NCBI RefSeq assembly: GCF_026586665.1
Contig: NZ_JAODIY010000048.1
Span: forward strand, 1 to 64,000
Length of the DNA stretch: 64,000 nt
Direction of reading: 5' to 3'
Source: Halovenus rubra
GTDB taxonomy: Archaea > Halobacteriota > Halobacteria > Halobacteriales > Haloarculaceae
Part shown: piece by piece, positions 28,811 to 37,600 of the stretch
How the letters are laid out: each line of letters begins with the position of its first letter
How positions within the stretch are numbered: position 1 is the first letter of the stretch
Made by a program: the position numbers and the translations under genes
Notes under the pieces: generated by a model
Seen by the model: only the letters and a program-made list of their open reading frames with translations
What the model was told of the DNA's origin: nothing
Database searches by the model: none

Positions 28811-28928
28811 ACTCTCTTGGCCTTCGCGGGCTTGTGCGCTCGCTGTCGCGGTGTGAGATCGGCAAATCTTACATTTGATTGACTATTTCACAATAGATTT
28901 AAGAGAGTCTCTGTCGTGATAAAAACTG

Positions 28929-29354
28929 ATGGAACATTCACATCCAAGTCTGTCCGAGATAGGTCGTCTCAGTTCATACGCATTAGCGGGAATGATACTG
29001 CTATTCACGAGTGGCCTTCTTGGAGTGTTTGAGTTCATCCCGTTCTCAGCGGTGAGCCCAGACTGGAATCTCGGTACTATAAGTCCCGTAGACGACTCAG
29101 TCGTTGTCTTCGTCGGTCTGCCGCTTGCACTCGCTGTGACGCTTATTGTCCGTGCTACGTCCAAAGAGCCAGCAGATGTCACAGTAGCGTTGTTTGCTAC
29201 CCCATGTATACTCACGGGCTGTTTGGCACTGTATCAATACTACGTTACCCCGGCAGGTTTCCACTGGAGTGGCGCGCTGAGTATGGGAACCACAATACTG
29301 CTGTCGTTTGTCGTTGTTGCAGACGGCATGATCGAACACGTTACTGTGAGCTAA
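28929..29354 (+). CDS. Four-helix membrane protein of unknown function
   Basis: A 141-residue membrane protein with hydrophobic segments at about 15-40, 55-78, 85-102 and 115-135. It has no recognisable motif. It is convergent with the HalX regulator gene, 22 bases away. A TATA-like tract lies about 30 bases before the start. Confidence 0.7.
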   Translation: MEHSHPSLSEIGRLSSYALAGMILLFTSGLLGVFEFIPFSAVSPDWNLGTISPVDDSVVVFVGLPLALAVTLIVRATSKEPADVTVALFATPCILTGCLALYQYYVTPAGFHWSGALSMGTTILLSFVVVADGMIEHVTVS

Positions 29355-29376
29355 AAGCGGCGGTCGGTGTTACAGG

Positions 29377-29955
29377 TCAGCGACCTTCGCGACCGATTGC
29401 TTCGAAGCTTTCGACGATATCTGTCACGTCATCTAAAAGTCGCTGGACCCGCTGTTCCAGTTCCTCGGAACTCGTTTCAATTGAGAGGTACTCCTCGTGG
29501 GCTTTACGTTCTTCGTGGGGAATCTCTGCAGCAATGACGCGGCGTTTGGATTCGACACCAAAGTAGTCGCCGAGCAGTTCGTACCCCAGAATCTCACACT
29601 GACGCTCGACGGCAGTGCGCACGTCTTCGCGGTCGATAGGTTTGCAGAGATAGTCGTCGAAAGGCATGTCGAGTACGTCGAACCCCGGGTCGATTGCCGT
29701 TACCATGATAATCTTGCCGTCGAAGCCGTACTCATCGAGTTCAGCCAACACGTCATCGCCGGACATTCCCGGCATATGGCGGTCAAGCAACACGATATCT
29801 ATCTCTTCGTTCTTGACCGTAGAAAGAGCTGTCTCGCCGTTGTAGGCCGTCTCTACCTCACAAAGACCTCGAAGACGGAGGGCATACGCATCCGCCACCT
29901 CCTTCTCGTCGTCAACGATGAGTGCGATAGGACGGTGTTCCGTCGTATCCTCCAT
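29377..29955 (-). CDS. Response regulator with HalX domain
   Basis: A 192-residue regulator. The receiver domain (8-125) has acidic Asp15-Asp16, phospho-acceptor Asp58 (VLLDRHMPG), and a conserved Lys in YLCKPID. A C-terminal HalX domain, helical and common in haloarchaeal response regulators, follows. There is no DNA-binding domain that I can recognise. A TATATATA element lies about 35 bases upstream. The partner kinase is not adjacent. Confidence 0.9.
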   Translation of the reverse strand: MEDTTEHRPIALIVDDEKEVADAYALRLRGLCEVETAYNGETALSTVKNEEIDIVLLDRHMPGMSGDDVLAELDEYGFDGKIIMVTAIDPGFDVLDMPFDDYLCKPIDREDVRTAVERQCEILGYELLGDYFGVESKRRVIAAEIPHEERKAHEEYLSIETSSEELEQRVQRLLDDVTDIVESFEAIGREGR

Positions 29956-30067
29956 AGGCCAGTCTTACTGCTCCGTTTGTTGTCGGTATATATAATGGCT
30001 GGCATTCCTTAGGAACGCCCGACTCAGCGGGCGGCTGTCAACCACGAACGGCGAGTTACCGCGTATG

Positions 30068-30119
30068 TCTGTATTACTAGAGGGTGGTTGGCATCAGGTT
30101 CTTTGTAGTTAGTAATACA
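30068..30119. promoter_or_regulatory. Perfect 11-base inverted repeat before a winged-helix gene
   Basis: Arms CTGTATTACTA (30068-30078) and TAGTAATACAG (30109-30119) are separated by 30 bases. Arm centres are 41 bases apart, close to four helical turns, so they lie on the same DNA face. The right arm overlaps the expected TATA/BRE position of the downstream gene (start 30151). This suggests operator half-sites for autoregulation. Confidence 0.5.
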
Positions 30120-30150
30120 GGCGAAGTAGACAGGGTGCTTTGATAAAAAT

Positions 30151-30504
30151 ATGTTACAGCACCGTCCCCGTAACCGGAAAACGTCAGAAACGCCCGACGA
30201 GCAAGAAGCCGCCGCGGACGGCGTATCGACACAGGTCGTGCTGGAGCTTCTCGGTGATGAGTATACGCGTGCAGTCCTCCAGAGCGTTGCTGACGAACCC
30301 CGGAGTGGCTCAGAGGTCGCAGAGTGTACCTCGATGTCGAAACCGACCGCGTTTCGGCGGCTCAATCGGCTTGCCGAGGAAGGGTTGGTGCACGTTCACC
30401 AACGTATTGATACAGAGCAGGGACACCATCACAAGGTGTACGAGGCCCAACTAGACACCCTCGAAGTAGACCTCGACAGCCTACTCGAAAGCATCGATAC
30501 GTGA
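30151..30504 (+). CDS. Winged-helix (ArsR-like) transcriptional regulator
   Basis: A 117-residue regulator. The HTH lies at about 28-85 (VVLELLGDEYTRAVLQSVADEP, split here as VVLELLGDEY and TRAVLQSVADEP), with the wing near 88-95. It is clearly paralogous to the protein at 36751-37161, sharing ELLGDEYT and the recognition-helix pattern SKPTAFRRL/SKATAYRRL. It may govern its own promoter through the repeat at 30068-30119. It is convergent with the APC transporter gene. Confidence 0.82.
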   Translation: MLQHRPRNRKTSETPDEQEAAADGVSTQVVLELLGDEYTRAVLQSVADEPRSGSEVAECTSMSKPTAFRRLNRLAEEGLVHVHQRIDTEQGHHHKVYEAQLDTLEVDLDSLLESIDT

Positions 30505-30521
30505 GCACATGACGCCCTCCG

Positions 30522-32747
30522 TCACGAACTGAGGCGCCGGATTCGACGCCAGAGTCGCCGTGCAAGCGGGACTTGTTCTCCCGGTTCTTTCACAACCAGG
30601 ACAGATGTGTCTGTTTCAGCGGCTACGTAGTCAGTCGTCTGGCCGAAGAATTCGCGATATCGGTCAGGATGTGCTGGCGCTCCCATGACAAGCAGGTCTG
30701 CCCGATTAGCCCGAGTGACCAGCGCAGTTTCGATATCGTTTGTCCGAATCAGTTCCGTCTCGGCTGGCGAGGAGAGGAGGTCAGTCATATCAGCAAGATA
30801 CTCGCGGGCAGAGTTTTCGGCTGCTTCGGAGGCGTCCTCGGGAATGGCTTTGACCAGCGTGAGCGAGGCCCCCGTTGCAGTGGCTACTGTGTCAGCAACC
30901 CCAACCTCGGCGCGGTCGAACGGCCCGGTCTCGGTCGCAACGATGATATCTCCAATCTCACCCGTCCCGCGGTGTTTTAACACGGCCAGCCTGACTGGAA
31001 ACTCCGAACGCAGAATCTCGTCGACGTGACTCTCCCGGAGGTGTCGTTTCCGGATTGGGTCGAGCCAGTCAACCAGTACCAGTTCGGTCTGGTCGTTGAC
31101 ACTCTTGAGAAGTGCATCTGTTCGGTCGTGGGTTCGGACGTGGTCAAAGACGACAGCATGGTCTCGCAACGCCAGTTTGTGTTCAATCTGTTCTTGCCAG
31201 TCGTCGTCAACATCGTGCTCGGCTTCTGACAGTGGGAGCTGTGACGGGACTTCGGTGACAGTCAGTACGTCCAAGTCAGCGTCCAGTCGGTCAGCGAACG
31301 CACGCATGACTGTGACCAGATGAGGGCTAGTTGTTCCCTCGATGGTCTCGGCAAGCACGTGTTTCCCAATCGGGCTATCGTCGCCAATTTGCCCCTCTTT
31401 TTTGTCGATTGACTGCCGGTACTGGGCACCGAGTATCTGGTCTCTAATGTCGTGGTCTGGCTGAACCGGGTCACCGACGCGCGTCTGAACGAAATACCAG
31501 ACGACACCGAGCACAATGAACCCAACTGCCGTGACCTGTGAGAGCAGACCCATAAACGGAATCAGTGCGAGCGCCGCGGCCGCACCCACCAGTGGCAGAA
31601 CCGGCGAGAATGGCGTTCTATAGTCGGGATCGTACCATTCCGGCTGGGCAGTTCGAAGAATCACGACAGTGATGTTGAGCAGGGCAAATACGAGAATCCC
31701 AAACGTTCCACCGAGTTTTGCAAGTCCTTCGACATCGAGAACAAAGACAAGCGCGACCATGACACCGCCAGTAAGCCAGATAGAACGCGCTGGTGTCCCA
31801 AATCGGGGTGAGGAGCGTTCGAAGGCGGACGAAAGAAGATTATCACGGGCCATCGCAAACGGGAACCGTGATGAGGTGAGTACCGCGGCGTTGGCTGTCG
31901 AGACGGTCGCAAGAATACCAGCGATAGTAATAACTGCCCCGCCAATGCTGCCAAGGAACAAGCCGCCTGCGTCAGCCACCGGCGCAGTGCTTTGGGCGAT
32001 TTCGTCGGTACTCATTACGCCGGTGACGATGAGCATCACCAGAATATAGAGGAGTGTGACAAAAATGACGGCCCCGAACATCGCGCGGGGAAGCGTCCGA
32101 CCAGGGTCTTCGACTTCTTCGGCGACGGCAGTGGCCTTGACGATACCAAGATACGAGATGAACACGAGTCCTGTTGTCGAGATAATTCCTTCAACCCCCG
32201 ACGTTGCAGCTGTGGACCAGTTTGCGGGGTCCGCAGCGAGAACGCCCCCACCAGAGAAGATAGCGAGAATCCCGACAAGTCCGACGACGACCGCGTTTTG
32301 TAACTGACCGCTCTCCTCGGCACCGACCCAATTGATGATGGTCAGCACAAATCCGCCACCAATTGCGACGCCAAGAACCGGTACATCGAGAAACTCTGTG
32401 ATATACCATGCAAGACCGACAAGGGCAAATGATCCCTTGAAGATGAGAGATATCCACGCCCCGAACCCGACAACGGCCCCCACGAGTGGCCCCATTGCGC
32501 GGCTCGTAAAGTAATACGAGCCGCCAGATTGGGGCATCGCTGTCGACAGTTCGACCGCACACATCGTGGCGACAAGTGCAATCAGGCCAGCAATTCCAAA
32601 CGAAACTGCAGCCGCGGAACCTGCCCCCTCAGCTGCTGGACCAGGCAACACGAAGATACCGGCCCCAATCATTGTCCCAGCTGTCACGGTGAAAACTTCG
32701 AATACCCCAAGGTCGCGGCTTAATTCCGAATCGTCGTGACTGACCAT
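30522..32747 (-). CDS. APC amino-acid transporter fused to UspA domains
   Basis: A 741-residue fusion. Residues 1-430 form a 12-segment APC-family permease with the GAGIFVLPGPA signature at 28-38. From about 460 to 740 there are two universal-stress-protein-like domains; the second has LLVMGAPAHPDRYREFFG. Such fusions occur in archaeal and bacterial cationic or neutral amino-acid transporters. The Usp part may sense nucleotides and gate transport. A Lrp-family gene is divergent from it. Confidence 0.9.
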   Translation of the reverse strand: MVSHDDSELSRDLGVFEVFTVTAGTMIGAGIFVLPGPAAEGAGSAAAVSFGIAGLIALVATMCAVELSTAMPQSGGSYYFTSRAMGPLVGAVVGFGAWISLIFKGSFALVGLAWYITEFLDVPVLGVAIGGGFVLTIINWVGAEESGQLQNAVVVGLVGILAIFSGGGVLAADPANWSTAATSGVEGIISTTGLVFISYLGIVKATAVAEEVEDPGRTLPRAMFGAVIFVTLLYILVMLIVTGVMSTDEIAQSTAPVADAGGLFLGSIGGAVITIAGILATVSTANAAVLTSSRFPFAMARDNLLSSAFERSSPRFGTPARSIWLTGGVMVALVFVLDVEGLAKLGGTFGILVFALLNITVVILRTAQPEWYDPDYRTPFSPVLPLVGAAAALALIPFMGLLSQVTAVGFIVLGVVWYFVQTRVGDPVQPDHDIRDQILGAQYRQSIDKKEGQIGDDSPIGKHVLAETIEGTTSPHLVTVMRAFADRLDADLDVLTVTEVPSQLPLSEAEHDVDDDWQEQIEHKLALRDHAVVFDHVRTHDRTDALLKSVNDQTELVLVDWLDPIRKRHLRESHVDEILRSEFPVRLAVLKHRGTGEIGDIIVATETGPFDRAEVGVADTVATATGASLTLVKAIPEDASEAAENSAREYLADMTDLLSSPAETELIRTNDIETALVTRANRADLLVMGAPAHPDRYREFFGQTTDYVAAETDTSVLVVKEPGEQVPLARRLWRRIRRLSS

Positions 32748-33066
32748 CTATCTCCCCCTCTGAGTGGTCAGTAGTCCGCGCCAAACCAAGGGACCAACAG
32801 CAGCCGACGATTCCCAGTCAGGACACTCACCCTTACCCACCCAAGGTAGTACCAGTCGGTCCCGGACGATCGTCTTTCTTGTGAACATTATCGTTCTTAT
32901 TTGTGGTATTGTCTTTCAAGTATTTAAAACACCTGTTCAAACGATATTTATACGCCGGGATACTACTATACTGTTAAATCATGTATAATACGTGTAATCC
33001 GGAACGTCAGTCACATTGCTCACTAAGAAGAAAGATTCATTCACAAACCGTCAGAATGTGGAAGCG
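32748..33066. promoter_or_regulatory. A/T-rich divergent control region
   Basis: This is 319 bases between the APC transporter and the Lrp gene, with no gene seen. The part 32920-33000 is very A/T-rich, with several TATA-like elements (ATATTTATACG, CTATACTG, TGTATAATACG). This fits divergent promoters and Lrp-type sites. No perfect palindrome was recognised. Confidence 0.45.
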
Positions 33067-33534
33067 ATGAGTCGTCCTCTTGATAACGTTGACAAGCAAA
33101 TTTTATTCGAGTTACAGAAAGACGCTCGGAAGACATCTTCAAGCGATATCGCCGATGGAATCGGTATCTCCGCGAGTACTGTCCGTAACCGGATTACGCA
33201 ACTCGAAGAGCGTGGTATCATCCGGGGATACCATATCGATATCGACTACGAGCAGGCAGGGTATCCGCTGTACACCAAGATTGTCTGTACAGCCCCTATC
33301 GACAAACGCGGAGAGCTCGCACAGCGGGCGACGAAAGTCGAAGGCGTAACTGCGGTTCGTGAAATAATGACTGGTGAGCGAAACGTCTACGTCAACGCCA
33401 TTGGTGAGGACCACGATGAGCTCAGTCGGGTTGGACGAGAGCTGACCGAGCTGGGGCTGACAGTTGTTGACGAGCAACTCGTTCGTGACGAGTTTGTTTG
33501 TCCGTATCAGGGGTTTACAGGAGAAGAAGACTGA
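33067..33534 (+). CDS. Lrp/AsnC-family transcriptional regulator
   Basis: A 155-residue regulator: HTH (5-55, SSSDIADGIGISASTVRNRI) plus RAM ligand-binding domain (65-145). The ATG at 33067 is preferred over a TTG 17 codons earlier. It is divergent from the amino-acid transporter, a common pairing for Lrp-type regulators that respond to amino acids. Confidence 0.9.
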   Translation: MSRPLDNVDKQILFELQKDARKTSSSDIADGIGISASTVRNRITQLEERGIIRGYHIDIDYEQAGYPLYTKIVCTAPIDKRGELAQRATKVEGVTAVREIMTGERNVYVNAIGEDHDELSRVGRELTELGLTVVDEQLVRDEFVCPYQGFTGEED

Positions 33535-33542
33535 GTTGTTAC

Positions 33543-35075
33543 TCAGGATTCATCAGCGACGTCGAAGAACTCTTCGAGCAGTTTTCGCTGGCCTGCACGC
33601 AGGTGGTGTAACAGCGTCGGTCCCGTTATGTCGAGGGCTTCTGCCACTTCCTGTGCGCTGCTGCCTCGGGGTGACTCAAAGTAGTCCGCGAAAAAGGCTG
33701 TGCGAAGGGAGTTCTCTTGTCGGTCAGTGAGTTTGTCGCGAAGTTCGTCCCGAAACTCCCGTGCGGTAGTAACATCGCGCTCGCGTTCACGCTTGGCGAG
33801 CACGTCAACATCGTACTCCCGCGAAAGCGCCGCAACAATGCGTCGAACGTCTTCTTCCGGAGAGCATTCGATACCAATATTACCTTCGCCGGCCGTAAAC
33901 TCCCCAGAGCGGACGGTAACGCCGCTGGCAGCAAGTAACCCAAGTGGTGTCCGCGAGCCGAGACAGACTTCGAGAACACCACCCTCCTCGTACTCACCGA
34001 TGACACGAGCTTCGTGTGCACCATCATGTTCTCGGAGCGCCGTGGCAACCGATGGCACGTTCTCCTCAGCGACAACATAACAGAGCAACTCCTCACCCTG
34101 CGGGACAACGCCATCAAGTGAAAGCGCCGTCTCTGCCTGACTCGCGGTTGAGACAAGCGGGGCTTCGGGGTCAGACACCTGTAAATCAAGGTCAACGACC
34201 GTATCTGAGAGCAGGAGGTTCCGGTGACGAGTCGCGTTAATCGCAAACCCGGCCATTTCACCGACGGTCTCGAAACTCGACCGTTCGCGCTCGGAGAAGG
34301 CATCCTGTTCGGCGGTGTACACGCCGACGACACCGTACACGCTGGAGCCATAGATAAGTGGAATCGCCAGCAACGACTGTAATCCGTCTGCGAAGGCAGC
34401 CCGCCGAATCGGCTCGGCAACGCCGTCATCGTCCCCAATTGGCTGGACGACAACTGACTCACCGGAGTCGATGGCCCGTTCCTCGGGGACAGTGACCTCA
34501 TCGAGACAGGCGTCGATTTCGTCGAGCGTTCGCCCAGTGCGGCCCGCTGCTGCACGGATGACAATGTCATCACCGCCGAGTTCGTGCTCACCAACCCACG
34601 CGAACTCGTAGATATCGGTCTTGCCGAGTTGGCGGCAGATTGTCTCCGCAATTTCTTCGCGACTCGCTGCATCGACAAGGTCGGCAAGAATATCTGAGAT
34701 AAGTTCGTTGAGAACGGTCAGTCGTTCAAGGTTGTCACGCACCGCTTCAGTTCGCTGTTGTTCTCGGTAGCGGCTGGTCGAGTCAGTAACGTAGACGAAA
34801 ACCCCGTCATCGGCGGGGACAACTGTCACCTCGAACCACCGATCGAGTGACGGATAATACTCCTCGAAAGACTGTTCTTCCGCAGGTGGTGAGGCGAACG
34901 TATTCGAGAGTGAAGCCTCGATTGAGTCAGGAAAGACCGATTGAATCCGGGAATCCACTGCTTGTTCACAGGAGCACTCAAGCAGGTCACAGGCGGCATC
35001 GTTACAGTCCCGAATAGTCCCGTCGTAGTCGACGGTTAGAATTCCGACTGGCGCGCGGGCAGATGAGTCATTCAT
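33543..35075 (-). CDS. Bat-like regulator: PAS, GAF and HTH_10
   Basis: A 510-residue regulator like the bacterio-opsin activator. Residues 1-105 form a PAS domain, about 110-285 a GAF domain, and about 300-440 the Bat-type middle region. Residues 448-503 form the HTH_10 DNA-binding domain (LTDRQENSLRTAFFADYF is its start, GPTLLHHLRAGQ its recognition part). No bacteriorhodopsin or carotenoid gene is adjacent, so the target is open. The start at 35075 removes 33 unsupported residues. It follows the kinase gene by 55 bases. Confidence 0.9.
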   Translation of the reverse strand: MNDSSARAPVGILTVDYDGTIRDCNDAACDLLECSCEQAVDSRIQSVFPDSIEASLSNTFASPPAEEQSFEEYYPSLDRWFEVTVVPADDGVFVYVTDSTSRYREQQRTEAVRDNLERLTVLNELISDILADLVDAASREEIAETICRQLGKTDIYEFAWVGEHELGGDDIVIRAAAGRTGRTLDEIDACLDEVTVPEERAIDSGESVVVQPIGDDDGVAEPIRRAAFADGLQSLLAIPLIYGSSVYGVVGVYTAEQDAFSERERSSFETVGEMAGFAINATRHRNLLLSDTVVDLDLQVSDPEAPLVSTASQAETALSLDGVVPQGEELLCYVVAEENVPSVATALREHDGAHEARVIGEYEEGGVLEVCLGSRTPLGLLAASGVTVRSGEFTAGEGNIGIECSPEEDVRRIVAALSREYDVDVLAKRERERDVTTAREFRDELRDKLTDRQENSLRTAFFADYFESPRGSSAQEVAEALDITGPTLLHHLRAGQRKLLEEFFDVADES

Positions 35076-35130
35076 AATCAGTCCTCCATAGATCGTGCCA
35101 GAGAGCAAGTCTGACCGGTAAAGAAACGAG

Positions 35131-36237
35131 TCACTGCTGGTCAACTCCTCGTATCTCGAACTGCGCGCCACCAAGAGTCGACTCGGTCACGTCGACGTAC
35201 CATCCGTGAAGGTCAGCAATACGTGCGACGATTGCTAGCCCCAGTCCCGTTCCGTGCTCATCCGAAGAGTAGCCCGGTTCGAGCACTTTCTCGCGCTGAT
35301 GTTCCGGAATCCCGGGACCGTCGTCCGCAACGTAGAATCCATCTGTGTCGGCAATGTTTCCGACTGTTACCTGGACAGAAACCTCAGTGGACGTATGTTC
35401 ATCCTCGGCTGTGGCGTCTGTAGCAGCGTCACTCGTCTGTGAGTTATGATTCGTTGCCCCGTGTTCGACGGCGTTGCGAAACAGGTTCTCGAAGAGTCGG
35501 CTGACTCGGTCTGAGTCTGCCTGTGCAGTTGGCAGTTCGTCTTCAACAGTTAGCGTTGCGCCGTTCGTTTCGACCGTTTCCCAGGCCCGCTTGGCAACAA
35601 GACCAAGGTCGACGCTCTCATCTGGGTCGACAACGTCTTCGCCTCTCGCGAGTGTGAGGACATCCTGAATAATACGCTCCATGCGCTCGTGGGCCTGCTC
35701 AACGTGGTCAAAATGCTTGTCTTCATCAAACTCACGACCAGCATCTAGCCGCGCCCGCGCAACATCAAGTGGATTTCTGAGATCGTGGCTCACAACACTG
35801 GCAACATGGTCGACAGCGATACCCTGTTCAAATGGTTCGGCTTCTGTTTCACAGGTTTGTTCCGTCTCTGCGGGTGTGCAATCTGTCTCGGACATGTGAG
35901 AAACGTCAGTAAACAACAGACAGCCGGCAGTCGAGTCAGTCGGTGCTGTAACGTCGACAAGGTATCGCTGGGTCGGGCCACCATCTGGTTCGACTGTCGC
36001 AGTGAACTGCTCTCCATCGCGCAGCGCAGTTCGTATCTCATGGGAATCAGGTGTGTCAAAGTAATCGAACACCAGTGTGAACGAATCACCCGCTTTCAGC
36101 GCTACCAGTCGGTCATCGAACGGCTTGTTTGTCCCACTGACAACCGGCCCACCGTCATCGAACCTAAATCGACATACCGGTACCGGGAGGGTGTCAGCCG
36201 ACAGAGCATCGATCTGTGGGTTTCCGTTATCCATCAT
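35131..36237 (-). CDS. Sensor histidine kinase
   Basis: A 368-residue cytosolic kinase. A PAS-like domain (about 15-115) precedes the H box with His151 (VVSHDLRNPLDVA). The ATPase domain has the N box LFENLFRNAVEHG, G1 DDGPGIP and G2 GTGLGL. It also contains an acidic insert rich in Asp and Thr. It probably forms an operon with the Bat-like gene. Its promoter carries one of two identical 14-base elements. Confidence 0.92.
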   Translation of the reverse strand: MMDNGNPQIDALSADTLPVPVCRFRFDDGGPVVSGTNKPFDDRLVALKAGDSFTLVFDYFDTPDSHEIRTALRDGEQFTATVEPDGGPTQRYLVDVTAPTDSTAGCLLFTDVSHMSETDCTPAETEQTCETEAEPFEQGIAVDHVASVVSHDLRNPLDVARARLDAGREFDEDKHFDHVEQAHERMERIIQDVLTLARGEDVVDPDESVDLGLVAKRAWETVETNGATLTVEDELPTAQADSDRVSRLFENLFRNAVEHGATNHNSQTSDAATDATAEDEHTSTEVSVQVTVGNIADTDGFYVADDGPGIPEHQREKVLEPGYSSDEHGTGLGLAIVARIADLHGWYVDVTESTLGGAQFEIRGVDQQ

Positions 36238-36322
36238 TCTGTTAGCCGGTGATGCACTTTTTGTGTGACACCACCAGCGGTGCTATTTCATCGTCAGTGC
36301 TCTACCCTCTTAGTGGTGGATA

Positions 36323-36336
36323 CTAGCTATACAGAT
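36323..36336 (-). promoter_or_regulatory. Outward 14-base promoter-like element for the kinase gene
   Basis: Read on the minus strand this is ATCTGTATAGCTAG, identical to the plus-strand sequence at 36667-36680. The TGTATAGC core resembles an archaeal TATA box. The kinase start lies 86 bases downstream. Confidence 0.5.
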
Positions 36337-36455
36337 ATCGTAGTATCAACCCGATTTTCTACAGGGACAACGAGCCCGAAAAACGACAACCTAACAGTGT
36401 GGTTGAATGAACAAAAGGTAAACAAGACTGGTCGTACGGTGAAATAGAGAAGAAC

Positions 36456-36566
36456 GAACGGGCGCGAGGGCGGGGAAACCGGGGCAAGGTTTCCGATACC
36501 GCGCCCGTTCAATGAAAGCTGGCTGTCCGTCAGGGGGACGGAGTAAAGCGGCGATATGTCGCCGCC
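36456..36566 (-). ncRNA. Candidate structured small RNA of about 110-130 bases
   Basis: Three strong hairpins lie in a row. On the minus strand the first is GCGGCGA/TCGCCGC (36548-36565, plus-strand arms), the second TCCGTC/GACGGA (36526-36542), and the third a long compound stem: GAACGGGCGCG (36456-36466) with CGCGCCCGTTC (36500-36510), enclosing GGAAACC/GGTTTCC. A TATA-like GTTATATTGG at 36586-36596 (minus) lies about 25 bases before the first hairpin, and a U-rich run follows the last. No known RNA family was recognised. The strand is inferred. Confidence 0.55.
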
Positions 36567-36666
36567 ATCTATCCATATGGTGAGAACCAATATAACGTCG
36601 CTCCCCCGTTTCCGTCCCTGAGACAGACCACAACATTGATATGTATGTATACCGGCAATCCTTGCA

Positions 36667-36680
36667 ATCTGTATAGCTAG
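36667..36680 (+). promoter_or_regulatory. Outward 14-base promoter-like element for the winged-helix gene
   Basis: ATCTGTATAGCTAG, an exact reverse-complement match to 36323-36336. The next gene starts 71 bases downstream. A further inverted pair ACACTATC (36681-36688) and GATAGTGT (36739-36746) follows directly, the latter reaching almost to the start codon, and may be an operator. Confidence 0.5.
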
Positions 36681-36750
36681 ACACTATCTGAGTGGGCTAC
36701 GCAAATAACTAGCATACCCTTCCAGTAGGAACGGATGCGATAGTGTAGAT

Positions 36751-37161
36751 ATGGCAAGCACTCACCTGTCGACGAACCCACCGGAATCCCCCGTCACAGA
36801 CGGGGCTGATAGTCGAGAATACGACGCAGAATCGCTGCTCGAACTCCTTGGCGACGAGTACACACAGCAGGTTTTGGCTGCCCTCGGTGATAACTCTCTT
36901 ACAGGGAGTGAACTCATCGATTGTACGGGTGTCTCAAAAGCGACAGCGTACCGTCGTCTCGATGACCTGCAGGATGCCGGTATCGTCGAATCGGCGCTCC
37001 ACATCGACCCAGGTGGACACCACTGTGAACAGTACCGGCTCGCAGTCGACGAGCTCGCAATCTCGTTTGGTCCTGATGGGTTCGATGTAACCATCGATAA
37101 CCCTGAAACGGACTCGCCCGCCGACAAAGAATCGCTCTCGATAGCGCCCGCTGACGACTGA
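36751..37161 (+). CDS. Winged-helix (ArsR-like) transcriptional regulator
   Basis: A 136-residue paralogue of the regulator at 30151-30504. The HTH is at about 30-88 (LLELLGDEYTQQVLAALGDN is its start, SKATAYRRLDDL the recognition helix). The C-terminal part is acidic and probably disordered. It is divergent from the kinase/Bat-like pair and shares the identical promoter element, so it may belong to the same regulatory circuit. Confidence 0.82.
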   Translation: MASTHLSTNPPESPVTDGADSREYDAESLLELLGDEYTQQVLAALGDNSLTGSELIDCTGVSKATAYRRLDDLQDAGIVESALHIDPGGHHCEQYRLAVDELAISFGPDGFDVTIDNPETDSPADKESLSIAPADD

Positions 37162-37600
37162 ACCCCTCCACCATAGTTTTGTACCGATCCCATATTGTTT
37201 TCAGCACCCAAGACTGATTTTCTATACCAGTTATTTGGCAGTTGTTCTCACAAACCAAACAAATTATACGTTATATAGATCGGCCGAATCCGGGGTAGGT
37301 CGGAGTCAATCCGCCGTTTCCACTCGGCGTTGCTTGCGGGAGGGCGTATCGGGAGAGAGCAAAACATCTACCACAGTAATTCACCTTTTCGTGCGCGAGA
37401 ACAGACACAAACGGTCCAAGTCAAGACCGTAAACCAACCATTTGAAAGACTCATCAAGGCAAAGAGGACAGTTGCTAGGCAATCACAGAGAGATGGCGTC
37501 GCTAAGATTGGCTCCGAGATGGAACCCTGGAGTTCGAAAAAGGGTTGTCTGGGTGTGTGTCTGCCGAAGAGATTAGGCATCTGTGGTCTGAGTGTCTTGT
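37162..37600. other. 439-base region with an isolated strong TATA element
   Basis: No acidic, protein-like frame is present; short frames here are basic. A strong TATA-like TTATATAG at 37270-37277 lies over 320 bases before the next gene, which is far for this mostly leaderless organism. It is followed by a G/C-rich stretch (37280-37350). A small RNA or a long leader is possible. Confidence 0.35.

Larger units (their letters stand above)
36238..36750. other. 513-base gene-free region with RNA and promoter signals
   Basis: No protein gene is supported here. The region holds two identical outward-facing 14-base elements (36323-36336 and 36667-36680), an additional inverted repeat GATACTA/TAGTATC at 36319-36347, and a strongly structured G/C-rich segment at 36456-36566 in otherwise A/T-rich surroundings. 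Confidence 0.6.

Noticed and set aside
33626-34687. Minus-strand frame of 353 codons
   Set aside because: Same strand but another frame of the Bat-like gene; basic, Ser/Arg-rich shadow.
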